Below are positions 7,288 to 16,874 of a stretch of DNA of 64,000 nt, piece by piece. The first letter of the stretch is position 1. Each line of letters starts with the position of its first letter. A program made the position numbers and the translations under genes. Location of the stretch: NCBI GenBank assembly GCA_029261595.1, contig JAJDAZ010000049.1, positions 62,001 to 126,000 of the forward strand, read 5' to 3'. The notes beneath the pieces are model-generated. The model was not told the origin of the DNA and did no database searches. It saw only the letters and a list, made by a program, of their open reading frames with translations. The DNA comes from Nitrospinaceae bacterium (GTDB lineage Bacteria; Nitrospinota; Nitrospinia; Nitrospinales; VA-1).

Positions 7288-8181
7288 CTATTTCGAAGAC
7301 GTGTCAGGATTATTTTGAGGCTCGATTTTGACAGTGAGGATCAGGTCTCCCCGCTCACCGTTTTTAGTGTTCCCTTTTTTCCGGACCCTGAGTTTCCCGT
7401 TGACGGGGAAATTTTCAGGAATGCGGACCATCAGCTGTTCCATATCTTCCCCGACTCTATAAGATAATTTTTTTCGTGTCCCCCCCAGAGCCTCCAAAGG
7501 GGGAAGGGTGATGGAAAGGTGGATGTCCAGCGGATTGTTTTTAAGCGTAGCCACTGCATCGCCGCGCTTTCGGAAGACCCCTTTAATGGTGTCCACCATG
7601 TCAGGAGATTTTTTCCCCCCGTCCGGAGAGGGTGGGTTCTGCGCTTTACGCATATTGTTGTAGGCCATGAATGACGAACCGACCATCTGCGCGATTCTTA
7701 TTCCATAGCCGATTTTCCCTATCGGACCGGGTATCATTCCTAAAATACGGGACAGCCCGCCGAGAGCGCCGCCAAACAACATGGTTTGGAAAAAGGAGTT
7801 GCCCGACCGTACACCCGATCGGCTGAACTCCCGGTTCAACTCTTCAAAAATATCGCTCGAAAAACCATTTCGAAACATATTTTCAAAAATATCCTCTTGG
7901 GAATAATTGAACGGGTTTTGGCTTCCCGGCCCCGAACCCATTCCGGCGCGGAAGAGATCGTATTCCTTCCTTTTGGCGGGGTCGATTAAAACTCCGTAGG
8001 CTTCGGTGATTTCCTTGAATTTTTCTTCGCTTTGCGGGTTGTCCGGGTGGTGGTCGGGGTGATATTCCAGGGCCAGCCTGCGGAAGGCCTTCTTGATCTC
8101 CGGTCCTGTGGCGGAACTCTGAATTTCAAGAATTTTATAATAGTCTTTGGTTGGTCTGCTACGAGTACCCATAGCATCCAT
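7288..8181 (-). CDS. DnaJ-domain co-chaperone (CbpA-like, no zinc finger)
   Basis: 297 residues. A J domain occupies about residues 12-77 ([20 protein letters not shown], then [11 protein letters not shown] with the HPD motif that stimulates DnaK ATPase, then [14 protein letters not shown]). A Gly/Phe-containing stretch and a glycine-rich hydrophobic segment follow ([20 protein letters not shown], about 137-156). The C-terminus holds one substrate-binding-like beta domain ([20 protein letters not shown] then [13 protein letters not shown]). The CxxCxGxG zinc repeats of DnaJ are absent, so it is a type II/III co-chaperone. The ATG at 8181 has GAGA about 5 bases upstream; a second ATG three codons in is an alternative. 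It starts 19 bases after the stop of the upstream exported protein. Confidence 0.88.
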   Translation of the reverse strand: MDAMGTRSRPTKDYYKILEIQSSATGPEIKKAFRRLALEYHPDHHPDNPQSEEKFKEITEAYGVLIDPAKRKEYDLFRAGMGSGPGSQNPFNYSQEDIFENMFRNGFSSDIFEELNREFSRSGVRSGNSFFQTMLFGGALGGLSRILGMIPGPIGKIGYGIRIAQMVGSSFMAYNNMRKAQNPPSPDGGKKSPDMVDTIKGVFRKRGDAVATLKNNPLDIHLSITLPPLEALGGTRKKLSYRVGEDMEQLMVRIPENFPVNGKLRVRKKGNTKNGERGDLILTVKIEPQNNPDTSSK

Positions 8182-8200
8182 CGTATCTCAAAATCACCCG

Positions 8201-8740
8201 TCACATGCCAAGTTTTTGTGGGTATTTGGCTTCTTTCATTTTTGGCCCCTCCAGCTTGATCCTCTTGTCTTTCAGCGAGAGGAGATAGGTTGTGTCGGTG
8301 TGTAACCTCTGCTTGAGATTCTCAAAATGAACCACAATGGGGATCGGGTCGGCATCATTCCCGGGCTGGCCGTCTTCTGGCGCGACGATTAAATCCTCCG
8401 AGGCCAGAACATCCCGGTATTTCCGTTTCATGTTCATTTTATAAGCCAGATAGCCTTTCAAGGCTTCCCCTCCCTTATAAGGGTCGAGATTCAGAACCCG
8501 GACCGAATCCGGAATATAAACCGTCGCGAAATAATCCGGCCCCAGGGAATGGTGCACGGTGGTCTTAACCTTCAGAATATTCGTTGTCTGATTGACGGAG
8601 TTTAATTTGATTTCAACGATATAGGTCCGGTCGTGGAAATTCAGGTTTTCCAGGAAAACGATTCCGTACAGGATGTTGAACTTGAACTGTAGGAAAATTC
8701 CCAGGCAAACCCAGCCGAAAACTTTAAAGAAACGCTTCAT
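8201..8740 (-). CDS. Conserved-looking exported or membrane-anchored protein, unknown
   Basis: 179 residues with an N-terminal hydrophobic segment (about residues 5-28) acting as signal anchor, then a mainly beta-strand-like soluble part (RTYIVEIKLNSV, ILKVKTTVHHSLG, YFATVYIPDSVRVLN) and a charged C-terminus. No known motif is seen. It lies 19 bases upstream of the DnaJ-like gene on the same strand and is probably cotranscribed with it. Confidence 0.6.
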   Translation of the reverse strand: MKRFFKVFGWVCLGIFLQFKFNILYGIVFLENLNFHDRTYIVEIKLNSVNQTTNILKVKTTVHHSLGPDYFATVYIPDSVRVLNLDPYKGGEALKGYLAYKMNMKRKYRDVLASEDLIVAPEDGQPGNDADPIPIVVHFENLKQRLHTDTTYLLSLKDKRIKLEGPKMKEAKYPQKLGM

Positions 8741-9168
8741 TTCAACCGTCCTTCAAAAATAACTTATTGAAGCTTAAGAGTTTGAGATAGGTTTTGAGTG
8801 AACTCGTAACTGGCATACACCCTGTTCACTCTTATCAACTTCCACTTCGGAATGCCTATTATTAAACAAAAAGCCGACCAATGCAACTGAGGCCAAAATG
8901 ACCATTTCAAAATGTGAAAGTAAATGTATAAAGTATATAATCTTAGAAAATATTCTATAAATTAATAAAAAACTCAATAAAAACAAATAATTATCATTGA
9001 ATATAATCAAAAAATAATTATAATATTAGTGTGAATGTAAATTTGAATAGCCGAAGTGGATATGTGTGGATTTCCACATAGTATTTGAATTCCGGGGGAG
9101 CGATACCTACTCGTGCATTAACTGTGGGTCTTCACCGATTTAGAGTCGATTAATTTATTGGAAATAAT
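8741..9168. other. AT-rich intergenic region between divergent genes
   Basis: 428 bases separating the minus-strand exported protein from the plus-strand GGDEF gene, so promoters for both should lie here. The middle (about 8930-9030) is very AT-rich. A 78-codon minus frame (8774-9010) is mostly Ile/Leu/Phe from AT-rich codons, has no ribosome-binding site I trust, and I do not call it. No hairpin with a T-run and no RNA gene were recognised. Confidence 0.5.
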
Positions 9169-10206
9169 ATGACTTCGAAAAGTACAGAGGCTCAGGAGAG
9201 AGTTATCCCCGTTGAATTTACAGAGCGGATGGCCAGCCTTTTTCTGATTTGTATCGATGGATTGCGTTCGCAGATTCCCAATGACGAGCCTCTCAATTTG
9301 GAACTCGATAAATTGAGCCAGGTGATCAACAAAGTAGTTTCCTGTAATAAATTGACGGATCTGGGCAGGGAAATAGAGGCTCACTTTAAGGGAAAAACTC
9401 TGGAGAATGAATTTCACGAAACTGAAAATCAAGCCACCAAAAGCATTGTTTTGGTTATGGCCAACGCTCTTAAGGAAGTCCTGACGGATATAGGAAGTTT
9501 TGACCAGACCCTGGACCAATGTATTGATGATATTTCCGACGCCACCGATTTGAAGGAAATAACGGCCATTAAAGACAGGATTTTCCTTGCCGTAAAAAAA
9601 AGTAAATCTAAAACCCAAGCCATTAAAAAGGATTTGGAAACCAGCCAAAGTGCTGTGTTGAGGCTTTCGAAAAAACTTGAGCAATCTCAATCCAGGGCGG
9701 TTGTCGATTCCCTCACCAAGATTCTTAACAGATCCGCATACGACATGAGGATTGGTCAAGTGGTCCAGGATTTTCAGAAAACCAAAAATCCAGCCTGTTT
9801 GATCGTATGCGATGTCGATCATTTTAGAATATTCAATGATACTCATGGACACAGTGCGGGTGACAAGGTTTTATGTTCTACAGCCTCAACCATGAAAAAT
9901 TCTATTGGAGATTCCGATCAAATTTTCCGGTACGGGGGTGAAGAGTTTGTTGTTCTGCTGTATGGCGTCTCCGTTGAAAAGGGAGTAAAGGTGGCAGAAA
10001 AAATCCGCTCCGAGGTTAAAAGGGATTTTTTCGTCCATAAGGACAAAGAACTGAAAGTCACCATAAGTGTGGGGGTCGCATTCTTGCAGGAAGGCGATAC
10101 CGCAACATCTGTATTTGAAAGGGCGGATAAAGCAGCCTATGAAGCGAAACGGAAAGGAAGGGATCGTGTTGAAGTTTCCCCGGCTATGGGTATTTATCCA
10201 CGCTAA
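9169..10206 (+). CDS. Diguanylate cyclase (GGDEF domain), soluble
   Basis: 345 residues. The N-terminal 170 residues are helical and carry no transmembrane segment; a coiled-coil linker (about 150-180) leads to the catalytic domain (about 180-340). The active site is GGEEF within [12 protein letters not shown], the accepted variant of GGDEF, and the metal/phosphate site is [19 protein letters not shown]. It should make cyclic di-GMP from two GTP. The product-inhibition I-site (RxxD before GGEEF) is missing: the position reads GDSD. The enzyme may therefore escape feedback inhibition. It is followed 71 bases later by a chemoreceptor gene on the same strand, which suggests a shared signalling output between motility and c-di-GMP. 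Confidence 0.9.
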   Translation: MTSKSTEAQERVIPVEFTERMASLFLICIDGLRSQIPNDEPLNLELDKLSQVINKVVSCNKLTDLGREIEAHFKGKTLENEFHETENQATKSIVLVMANALKEVLTDIGSFDQTLDQCIDDISDATDLKEITAIKDRIFLAVKKSKSKTQAIKKDLETSQSAVLRLSKKLEQSQSRAVVDSLTKILNRSAYDMRIGQVVQDFQKTKNPACLIVCDVDHFRIFNDTHGHSAGDKVLCSTASTMKNSIGDSDQIFRYGGEEFVVLLYGVSVEKGVKVAEKIRSEVKRDFFVHKDKELKVTISVGVAFLQEGDTATSVFERADKAAYEAKRKGRDRVEVSPAMGIYPR

Positions 10207-10277
10207 GGAAATTAATCCAAGCCCTGGGTTTTTACCCACGCTACGGATTTCATTGGAGATTAACTAAGGAGAGAACA

Positions 10278-12731
10278 ATGAGAGAGGAATTTTTAAAAAA
10301 ACACATGGCAAAAATGATGTTTTCTGTGGTGGGAATCCTCGCCCTCAGTATTGTAGGGCTCATCATTTATATTTCCAACGCCAGTCTTGGCAATACTGTG
10401 GAGGCGAGTAAGCTCAACGCCCTCTCCATCATTGATCAATTTAAAACCCTGCGTGGTTATTACGTTAAAAGCGTTATCAAAAAAGTAAAAGGCAATGAAA
10501 CCGGTCTGAAAATCTCCTACGATCATAAAACCATGGACGACGCCATTCCCCTCCCGGCGACGTTGATTCATGACATGAGTGAGTTGCTGAGTAAAAAGGG
10601 AGAAGACAATATCAAATTGAAACTATACAGTGACTTCCCTTTTCCAAATCGTAAAGACAGAAAATTGGATAGCTTTGGCCAGGAAGCCCTTGCATTTTTT
10701 AAAGCCACTCCCGATCAGTCTTTTGTGAAACAAGATAGCGTGGGTGGCCAGGAAGTCGTTCGTGTCGCGGTTGCGGATAAAATGGTCGCTCAGGCCTGTG
10801 TCAATTGTCACAATAGCCGTGTTGATACCCCAAAAAATGACTGGAAGCTCAATGACGTGCGCGGGGTTCTCGAGGTCATCTCCCCCATCGACACTCAACT
10901 GGCGGCTAATAGTTCCATGTTGAACAAAGTGGTCGGTATTACCGTTTTCTGTTTGATTCTGGTGGGGCTCATGGTTGCGGGAGTATGGAGCTTCATGCGT
11001 TCGATGAGGCAAGCCGAAGCTGAGACAGCTAAAGTGGTCTCCATGATGGAAAATACCGCAAATGGTACCATGTTTGCGGACCGCGATTTAAAAATCCAGT
11101 ACGGAAACGCTGCATCTAAGGAAGTTATAAAAAAACTGGAACAATACCTGCCCGTGGGCGCTGACAATATCGTTGGTCAATCCATTGATATTTTCCACAA
11201 GAATCCGGATCATCAGAGAAGGATCGTGTCCGATCCAAAGAACCTGCCTGTCAAATCATTGATTCACATAGGACCTGAATCGTTGGGAATGACTGTCACT
11301 GCTGTATATGATCAGGACCAACAATATATGGGACCCATGCTTTCTTTCAGGGTAGTGACAGAAAGGATTGTGCAGGAACGGGAGATGGCGAAGATAAATT
11401 CTATTGTCGATAATATGACGGCGAATGTCATGTATGCGGATACTGATTTTATTGTCCGGTATATGAATCCATCCTCGGAGAAAACGTTGAAATCTTTGGA
11501 GAAGCATTTGCCTGTTAGAGCGGGTGAAATCATTGGGCAATCGATTGATATTTTTCACAAAAATCCTGCGCATCAAAGAAACATATTGTCGGATCCGAAA
11601 AATCTTCCACATAATGCCGTCATTCAACTTGGGGAGGAAACTCTGGAGCTGGATGTGGCCGCTATGTATGGCACTGATGATGAGCATATCGGTACAATGC
11701 TTTCCTGGAGAATCGTTACAGAACGTATCACTATGGAAAAACAGGCCAGAGAAGCCGCTGAGCAAGAACAAAAACAGGCTAAGGAGCTACAGGAAAAGGT
11801 GGACAGCATGCTTGGCGTCGTGAGCGCCGCCGCCCAAGGGGATCTTACCCAGGAGATTTCAGTCCGAGGGGAAGACGCCATTGGCCGAATGGGCGAGGGA
11901 TTGTCTACGTTTTTCAAGGATCTCAGGAAAAGTATCTCCGAGATTGCGGGGACCGCTCAAACACTCAGCAGTTCTTCTGAAGAGTTGACCTCGGTGAGTC
12001 ACACCATGGCCGGGAATGCTGAAGAAACCTCGGCCCAGGCAAATGTGGTCTCCGCCGCGTCAGAGGAAATCAGTCGTAACGTTCAAACGGTAGCCACTGG
12101 AGCTGAACAAATGAGCGCCAGTATCAAGGAGATTGCGCAAAACGCAAACGAAGCCGCCAAAGTGGCTAAATCCGCAGTGGATGTCGCAGAAAACACCAAT
12201 AAAACGGTGGGGAAATTGGGTGACAGTAGCGCTGAAATCGGACAGGTGGTCAAGGTCATTACTTCCATCGCAGAACAGACCAACCTATTGGCTTTGAACG
12301 CCACCATCGAAGCGGCCCGTGCTGGCGAGGCGGGAAAAGGCTTTGCCGTCGTCGCCAACGAGGTCAAAGAATTGGCGAATCAAACCGCCAAGGCGACCGA
12401 GGAAATCAGTCAGAAGATTGAAGCTATTCAATCGGATACACAAAGCTCCGTGAATGCGATTGGCGAGATCACTAGCGTTATTAACCAGATCAACGATATC
12501 TCCAACACCATCGCCAGCGCCGTCGAGGAACAGACAGCAACGACGGCAGAAATCGGGCGCAATGTTGAAGACACTGCCAAGGGAAGTACCGAGATCACCG
12601 AGAATATTTCCGGTGTGGCCCAGGCGGCCAAGGAAACCTCCTCCGGGGTGGGACAAACCCAGGAGGCGGCTACCGAGCTGTCCAGAATGGCCGCTGATCT
12701 GCAAAAACTGGTTGGCCAATTTAAATATTGA
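10278..12731 (+). CDS. Methyl-accepting chemotaxis protein with heme-c sensor and two PAS domains
   Basis: 817 residues. TM1 is at about 13-33 and TM2 at about 217-238. The periplasmic domain between them has the DUF3365/Tll0287-like pattern and a CVNCH heme-c attachment motif at residues 174-178. Two PAS-like domains follow (about 253-365 and 372-485); they are internal duplicates, both containing [11 protein letters not shown] and SDPKNLP. A HAMP-like linker (about 500-550) leads to the MCP signalling domain with hairpin tip [20 protein letters not shown]. It should transmit a redox or gas/ligand signal from the periplasm to CheA/CheW. A GGAGAG site precedes the ATG. No che genes lie in the window. 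The 13075-15150 gene is a close paralogue. Confidence 0.93.
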   Translation: MREEFLKKHMAKMMFSVVGILALSIVGLIIYISNASLGNTVEASKLNALSIIDQFKTLRGYYVKSVIKKVKGNETGLKISYDHKTMDDAIPLPATLIHDMSELLSKKGEDNIKLKLYSDFPFPNRKDRKLDSFGQEALAFFKATPDQSFVKQDSVGGQEVVRVAVADKMVAQACVNCHNSRVDTPKNDWKLNDVRGVLEVISPIDTQLAANSSMLNKVVGITVFCLILVGLMVAGVWSFMRSMRQAEAETAKVVSMMENTANGTMFADRDLKIQYGNAASKEVIKKLEQYLPVGADNIVGQSIDIFHKNPDHQRRIVSDPKNLPVKSLIHIGPESLGMTVTAVYDQDQQYMGPMLSFRVVTERIVQEREMAKINSIVDNMTANVMYADTDFIVRYMNPSSEKTLKSLEKHLPVRAGEIIGQSIDIFHKNPAHQRNILSDPKNLPHNAVIQLGEETLELDVAAMYGTDDEHIGTMLSWRIVTERITMEKQAREAAEQEQKQAKELQEKVDSMLGVVSAAAQGDLTQEISVRGEDAIGRMGEGLSTFFKDLRKSISEIAGTAQTLSSSSEELTSVSHTMAGNAEETSAQANVVSAASEEISRNVQTVATGAEQMSASIKEIAQNANEAAKVAKSAVDVAENTNKTVGKLGDSSAEIGQVVKVITSIAEQTNLLALNATIEAARAGEAGKGFAVVANEVKELANQTAKATEEISQKIEAIQSDTQSSVNAIGEITSVINQINDISNTIASAVEEQTATTAEIGRNVEDTAKGSTEITENISGVAQAAKETSSGVGQTQEAATELSRMAADLQKLVGQFKY

Positions 12732-12768
12732 TTTTGATAATTGGTTGATTAACTAAATCGTTTTAGAA

Positions 12769-12801
12769 GCCGTCCACCTTTTCAGGTGGGCGGCTTTTTT
12801 T
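12769..12801 (+). terminator. Rho-independent terminator after the first chemoreceptor
   Basis: GCCGtCCACC pairs with GGTGGgCGGC around the loop TTTTCA and is followed by a run of seven T. The stem is 10 pairs with one G-T position. It ends the chemoreceptor transcript 37 bases after the stop codon, so the second chemoreceptor should have its own promoter. Confidence 0.9.
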
Positions 12802-13074
12802 GTTTTTCACTATTGATTGTTTCCGTAATCGACTTCAACGCAAAATATCCTAATATCAAATATTTTATTGATATCCGAATATATGGTTAAGCTATAAATT
12901 TGAAAAATCTATGTAATATATTGATTTTATTTGATATATTTATACTAATAGTGTAGATTTAATATGGTTATGCGGAATTTTATATTGAGGTAGTTTGTGT
13001 TTATGAGAATTTATTTAGATTTAGCCGTTTCCACTATTCTCGTTACAAGTAGGGCAATTTTCAGGAGATAAGAA
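12802..13074. other. AT-rich promoter region before the second chemoreceptor
   Basis: Together with the terminator this is a 343-base gene-free stretch. It is strongly AT-rich around 12840-12990 and contains no open frame of note. It must hold the promoter of the second chemoreceptor; I could not fix a -35/-10 pair with good spacing. AGGAGA lies just before the ATG at 13075. Confidence 0.5.
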
Positions 13075-15150
13075 ATGGGATTAGAAATTTTAAAGAATCA
13101 CATGACCAAAATCATTTTTTTGGCAGGAGGAATTTTGGTCATCTGCATCATTTGGCCCATTATCTATGCTTCCAACGCAAGCATCAACAACACCATTGAA
13201 GGAAGTAAACTCAATGCCCTTTCCATTATCGATCAATATAAAACTCTGCGAGGCTATTACGTCAAAAGTGTTATCAAAAAGGTAAAAGGTAATAATACCG
13301 GACTGAAAATCTCCTACGATCATAAAACCATGGATGACGCCATTCCACTTCCGGCTACATTGATCCATGACATGAGTGAGTTGTTGGGCCATAAAGGGGA
13401 AGAAAGTATCAAATTGAAGTTATATAGCGATTTCCCCTTTCCAAACCGCAAGGGCAGAAAACTGGATGATTTTGGTCAGGAAGCCCTCGCATTCTTTAAA
13501 TTAAATCCCGACAAGTCTTTTGTGAAAAAAGAGACCCTGGGAGGACAGGAAGTCGTCCGCGTCGGCGTTGCCGATAAAATGGTCGCCCAGGCCTGTGTCA
13601 ATTGTCATAATGGCCGCGCCGATACGCCAAAAAATGACTGGAAGCTCAACGATGTTCGGGGTGTGCTGGAAGTTATTTCCCCAATTGGTGTCCAGCTTTC
13701 CGCCAATGAGGCAATGGTAAATCGGTTGATAGCTATTGCTGTGGTGGGTTTGATCCTGGTAGGGCTCATGGTTTTGGGTTTAAGGTTTTTTGTCAACTCT
13801 CAGGTGACGAAGATTGCAGGCATGGTGGAAAACAATCCGGGATATATGATGTATGCGGACAAGGATTTCAATATCCAATATATCAACCCGGCGGGAAGAA
13901 AAGTACTAACGGAACTGAGCCAACACCTTCCATATCCTGTAGACAATCTCGTGGGGAAATCGATAGACATATTCCATAAAAATCCCCAGAATGTACGGAA
14001 TATAGTTTCGGACCCCAAAAACTTTCCGCACAAGGCGATGATCCAAATGGGTCCGGAGTTATTCGATCTTTTAGTTACGGGAATCTATGATAAGGATGAA
14101 AACTACCTGGGGCCGATGTTGACCTGGCAGGTGGTGACCGAGAAAGTGGCTAATGAGGAGAAAGCCAGGGAGATGATCGAACACGATCAACAGCGGGCGC
14201 AGAAATTACAGGAAAATGTGGACAGCATGCTGAGCGTGGTGAGCGCCGCCGCCAGGGGGGACCTCACCCAGGAGATCACCGTGAATGGAGACGATGCGGT
14301 TGGACAAATGGGTGAAGGGTTGTCGCAATTCTTTAAGGATCTGCGAAATAATATTTCCGAGATTGCCGATACCGCCAAGACACTCACCAACTCTTCAGAA
14401 AATTTAACGTCGGTGAGTCAGACCATGGCTGGAAATGCTGAAGAAACATCGGTCCAGGCAAATGTGGTCTCCGCCGCTTCCGAGGAAATCAGCCGTAACG
14501 TTCAAACGGTCGCGTCAGGTACAGAAGAAATGAGCGCCAGTATCAAAGAGATTGCGAAAAACGCCAACGATGCAGCCAAAGTGGCGCAGTCTGCGGTGGA
14601 TGTCGCTGAAAATACCAATAAAACGATGGAGAAGCTGGGTGACAGTAGCGCTGAAGTCGGGCAGGTGGTGAAAGTCATTACCTCCATTGCAGAGCAGACC
14701 AACCTGTTAGCCTTGAACGCCACCATCGAGGCGGCCCGCGCCGGCGAGGCCGGAAAAGGCTTTGCCGTCGTCGCCAACGAGGTCAAGGAACTGGCGAATC
14801 AAACGGCTAAGGCGACAGAGGAAATCAGCCAGAAAATCGAAGCCATTCAATCGGATACCCAAAGCTCCGTGGATGCGATTGGCGAGATCACCATGGTTAT
14901 TAACCAGATCAACGACATATCCAACACCATTGCCAGTTCCGTCGAGGAACAGACAACCACGACCTCAAAAATCGGCCGCAACGTTGAAGAGACCGCCAAA
15001 GGAAGCACGGAAATATCCCAGAATATTTCCGGCGTTGCCCTTGCGGCCAAGGAGACCTCTTCCGGGGTGGGGCAAACTCAGGAAGCGGCCAACGAGCTTT
15101 CCAGAATGGCCGCTGATCTGCAAAAACTGGTCGGCCAGTTTAAGTATTGA
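13075..15150 (+). CDS. Methyl-accepting chemotaxis protein with heme-c sensor and one PAS domain
   Basis: 691 residues, a tandem paralogue of the 10278-12731 protein. TM1 is at about 13-32 and TM2 at about 215-236. The periplasmic domain again carries CVNCH at residues 174-178 and shares long identical stretches with its twin. Only one PAS-like domain is present (about 243-358, with [11 protein letters not shown]), so the twins differ mainly by one PAS unit. The MCP domain has the same tip ([18 protein letters not shown]) and the same C-terminus QKLVGQFKY, with no NWETF-type CheR-docking pentapeptide. High identity in periplasmic and signalling parts but a difference in PAS number suggests duplication followed by gain or loss of a cytoplasmic sensor. 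Confidence 0.93.
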   Translation: MGLEILKNHMTKIIFLAGGILVICIIWPIIYASNASINNTIEGSKLNALSIIDQYKTLRGYYVKSVIKKVKGNNTGLKISYDHKTMDDAIPLPATLIHDMSELLGHKGEESIKLKLYSDFPFPNRKGRKLDDFGQEALAFFKLNPDKSFVKKETLGGQEVVRVGVADKMVAQACVNCHNGRADTPKNDWKLNDVRGVLEVISPIGVQLSANEAMVNRLIAIAVVGLILVGLMVLGLRFFVNSQVTKIAGMVENNPGYMMYADKDFNIQYINPAGRKVLTELSQHLPYPVDNLVGKSIDIFHKNPQNVRNIVSDPKNFPHKAMIQMGPELFDLLVTGIYDKDENYLGPMLTWQVVTEKVANEEKAREMIEHDQQRAQKLQENVDSMLSVVSAAARGDLTQEITVNGDDAVGQMGEGLSQFFKDLRNNISEIADTAKTLTNSSENLTSVSQTMAGNAEETSVQANVVSAASEEISRNVQTVASGTEEMSASIKEIAKNANDAAKVAQSAVDVAENTNKTMEKLGDSSAEVGQVVKVITSIAEQTNLLALNATIEAARAGEAGKGFAVVANEVKELANQTAKATEEISQKIEAIQSDTQSSVDAIGEITMVINQINDISNTIASSVEEQTTTTSKIGRNVEETAKGSTEISQNISGVALAAKETSSGVGQTQEAANELSRMAADLQKLVGQFKY

Positions 15151-15190
15151 TTTTAATCAGCTAAATATATTCAATTATTAAGCTTGGAGA

Positions 15191-15220
15191 CCCTGCAGTT
15201 CGCTGCAGGGTTTTTCTTTT
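15191..15220 (+). terminator. Rho-independent terminator with UUCG tetraloop
   Basis: CCCTGCAG pairs perfectly with CTGCAGGG around TTCG, followed by TTTTTCTTTT. The UUCG loop is an unusually stable RNA tetraloop. It terminates the second chemoreceptor transcript 40 bases after its stop. Confidence 0.93.
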
Positions 15221-15265
15221 GCCAAAAAGAGTCGAAATAGGGTTAAAATACAACCAAAAAGATTT

Positions 15266-15294
15266 TTGATCCGCCAAATTTTTTCTATTATAAA
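15266..15294 (+). promoter_or_regulatory. Putative sigma-70 promoter of the SmbP-like gene
   Basis: TTGATC at 15266-15271 and TATAAA at 15289-15294 are separated by exactly 17 bases. A start near 15301 would give a very short leader that still contains the GGAGGAG ribosome-binding site at 15304-15310. It follows a strong terminator, so an own promoter is expected here. Confidence 0.45.
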
Positions 15295-15312
15295 AGATTC
15301 AACGGAGGAGTT

Positions 15313-15699
15313 ATGAATCGATACTTGAAATATTGTACGCTTGGGTTTGCTGGAATGGTTTTATCCTTTGCACTGGTTTCAAACAGTTGGGCGCAAGCCG
15401 GGGGGCATGCAAGCGTCGGGCTGGGGCATGGAGAAGAAGGCTACCTTCACCTTCAAGAGATGGTCAAGCATTTGGAGTTCAGCCTGAAAATGTCCGATGC
15501 CAGTGAGGAGCTTAAAACTCATGCAACCGTATCCCTGAAACACGCCAAAGAAGCGTTGAAGCATTACGACGAAGCCTTAAAACACGCATCCGAATCCCTT
15601 GGCCGACCGAGGGCGCCGATGATGAGTGAAGGTTCCGGCGGTGACGGCACAATGAAGGAAGATGGTTCCAGTCACCAGCGCGAAGAGGGCTCGCATTAG
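15313..15699 (+). CDS. smbP: SmbP-like small histidine-rich periplasmic metal-binding protein
   Basis: 128 residues. A signal peptide ends at about residue 27 (SNSWAQA). The mature protein is a helical His-rich repeat (HLQEMVKHLEFSLKM, HATVSLKHAKEALKHYDEAL, KHASESLG), matching the pattern of the small metal-binding protein SmbP first described in Nitrosomonas europaea, which binds several Cu2+ or other divalent ions in the periplasm. A Gly/Ser/Asp-rich tail ends in HQREEGSH. GGAGGAG sits at ideal spacing before the ATG. Likely role: buffering or scavenging copper or other metals; the exact metal is not readable from sequence. Confidence 0.8.
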   Translation: MNRYLKYCTLGFAGMVLSFALVSNSWAQAGGHASVGLGHGEEGYLHLQEMVKHLEFSLKMSDASEELKTHATVSLKHAKEALKHYDEALKHASESLGRPRAPMMSEGSGGDGTMKEDGSSHQREEGSH

Positions 15700-15729
15700 A
15701 GCCTTTTGGGCTCCTTATTATTCACTGTG

Positions 15730-16524
15730 TTATGCATTCTTACCTGTGTAAAGAGGGCTTTTACCATGGTTCGTGCGTAGCCACCGTTTATAACCGCCAA
15801 TTTCCCGTCCGCCGAGGTTTAGAGCATATTCATTGCCGAAGATCGCAATCACTATATAAAATTCATTCTTCGTAGTTATAAGGATATCGAATTCGTGCAA
15901 TACTTTATATGCCTTTAAACCACTTTGGATAACGAAATCAGGAGCATAAATTGGGCGAAATGAATATGGCCATACATTCCCTGGACTTCCCCTACGAATG
16001 TATTGTCGAAGTTCATCAATTTCAGGTTTTTCTGTGATCTCGTCAAGCCCTCCAGGTACATTGAGTAAACGAAATGCAAGGACTTCCAAGCCAACCTTTG
16101 CTATGAACCGAGATACTATATAATCATCTGGCATTTTACTCATGGGGAAAATAAGAGTTCCTGATTTTTGTTTGACTAGGCTATGTACCCACCGTGATTC
16201 GTCAACGTTTGGAGAGGCACCTATACCAATCGCAGGGTCTCCAAAATTTTTAAAGAGCTGGATATGTGTTAGAGGTTGCATATGAATACCGTCCAATGCA
16301 GGTATCCGTTTTTTCTTATTTGGCAGATTAGCTTTGAAGCGGCGTTCACGGAAATACAATGAATCTAAGAGCGGCTTTTCTATCTTACGAGCTATGTAAT
16401 TATTGCATCTGTCGCATACTACCCCTGTCGGTAAAACGTGATCGGTATTCCCAAGCGATTCAGGAATAATATGTTCAACAGATCGAGACGATGAGGAGGC
16501 TTGCTTGCAAATTATGCAACGCAT
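15730..16524 (-). CDS. HNH endonuclease-family protein
   Basis: The start is set at the ATG at 16524 so that the protein begins MRCIICKQ, as such proteins usually do; a longer frame from 16587 would run into the Rieske gene. About 264 residues. An HNH module lies at the N-terminus: CIIC (zinc ligands), then VEHIIPESLGN (the catalytic His region), then VVCDRCNNYIARKIEKPLL (second zinc pair and Asn). This is the HNH_5-like layout found in restriction-related, repair or stand-alone nucleases. The remaining 200 residues match nothing I recognise. Its AT-richer composition than the flanking Rieske and rhodanese genes suggests it may have been acquired. No methyltransferase partner is present. Confidence 0.75.
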   Translation of the reverse strand: MRCIICKQASSSSRSVEHIIPESLGNTDHVLPTGVVCDRCNNYIARKIEKPLLDSLYFRERRFKANLPNKKKRIPALDGIHMQPLTHIQLFKNFGDPAIGIGASPNVDESRWVHSLVKQKSGTLIFPMSKMPDDYIVSRFIAKVGLEVLAFRLLNVPGGLDEITEKPEIDELRQYIRRGSPGNVWPYSFRPIYAPDFVIQSGLKAYKVLHEFDILITTKNEFYIVIAIFGNEYALNLGGREIGGYKRWLRTNHGKSPLYTGKNA

Positions 16525-16561
16525 TTCTTTAAACTCATTTGAAATTAACAAAAACTTGCTA

Positions 16562-16873
16562 CTAACCCACCCGCACGCAGACATCATCCCCCTGGATCAC
16601 AACGGGAAAGACCTGGGTTTTGAGGGCAGGGTCGATATTGCAAGCGCCGGTTATGAGGTCGAAGCGGTAACCGTGATTGGGGCATTTGATGCCGATGCCG
16701 TCCAGCGTTCCGCGGATGAGAGGGGCGGTTTTTTTATGCGGGCAGGTGTCGAAGATGGCATAGTATTGATCGCCGATATTGAAGATGCTGATTTTCTTGC
16801 CGTCTACCTCCACCCGTTTGCGGCTGTCCGGCGGGATGTCCGCCACCTTGGCCACAGCGATGAATTCGCTCAT
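16562..16873 (-). CDS. Rieske [2Fe-2S] ferredoxin
   Basis: I place the start at 16873 (MSEFIAVAKVADI), giving 103 residues. A longer frame up to 17041 would only read through the rhodanese gene in another phase. Rieske ligands are CPH at about residues 43-45 and CPNHGYRFD at about 62-70, the standard C-x-H and C-x2-H pairs for a 2Fe-2S cluster. Proteins of this size are soluble electron carriers for dioxygenases or resemble the NirD subunit of nitrite reductase; no partner oxygenase or NirB is nearby. The ATG lies one base beyond the rhodanese stop (TGAGATG), so translation of the two is probably coupled. Confidence 0.88.
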   Translation of the reverse strand: MSEFIAVAKVADIPPDSRKRVEVDGKKISIFNIGDQYYAIFDTCPHKKTAPLIRGTLDGIGIKCPNHGYRFDLITGACNIDPALKTQVFPVVIQGDDVCVRVG

Positions 16874-16874
16874 C

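Noticed and set aside
8774-9010. 78-codon minus-strand frame with hydrophobic stretches
   Set aside because: AT-rich spacer DNA read as Ile/Leu/Phe/Tyr codons, with no ribosome-binding site and no recognisable pattern.
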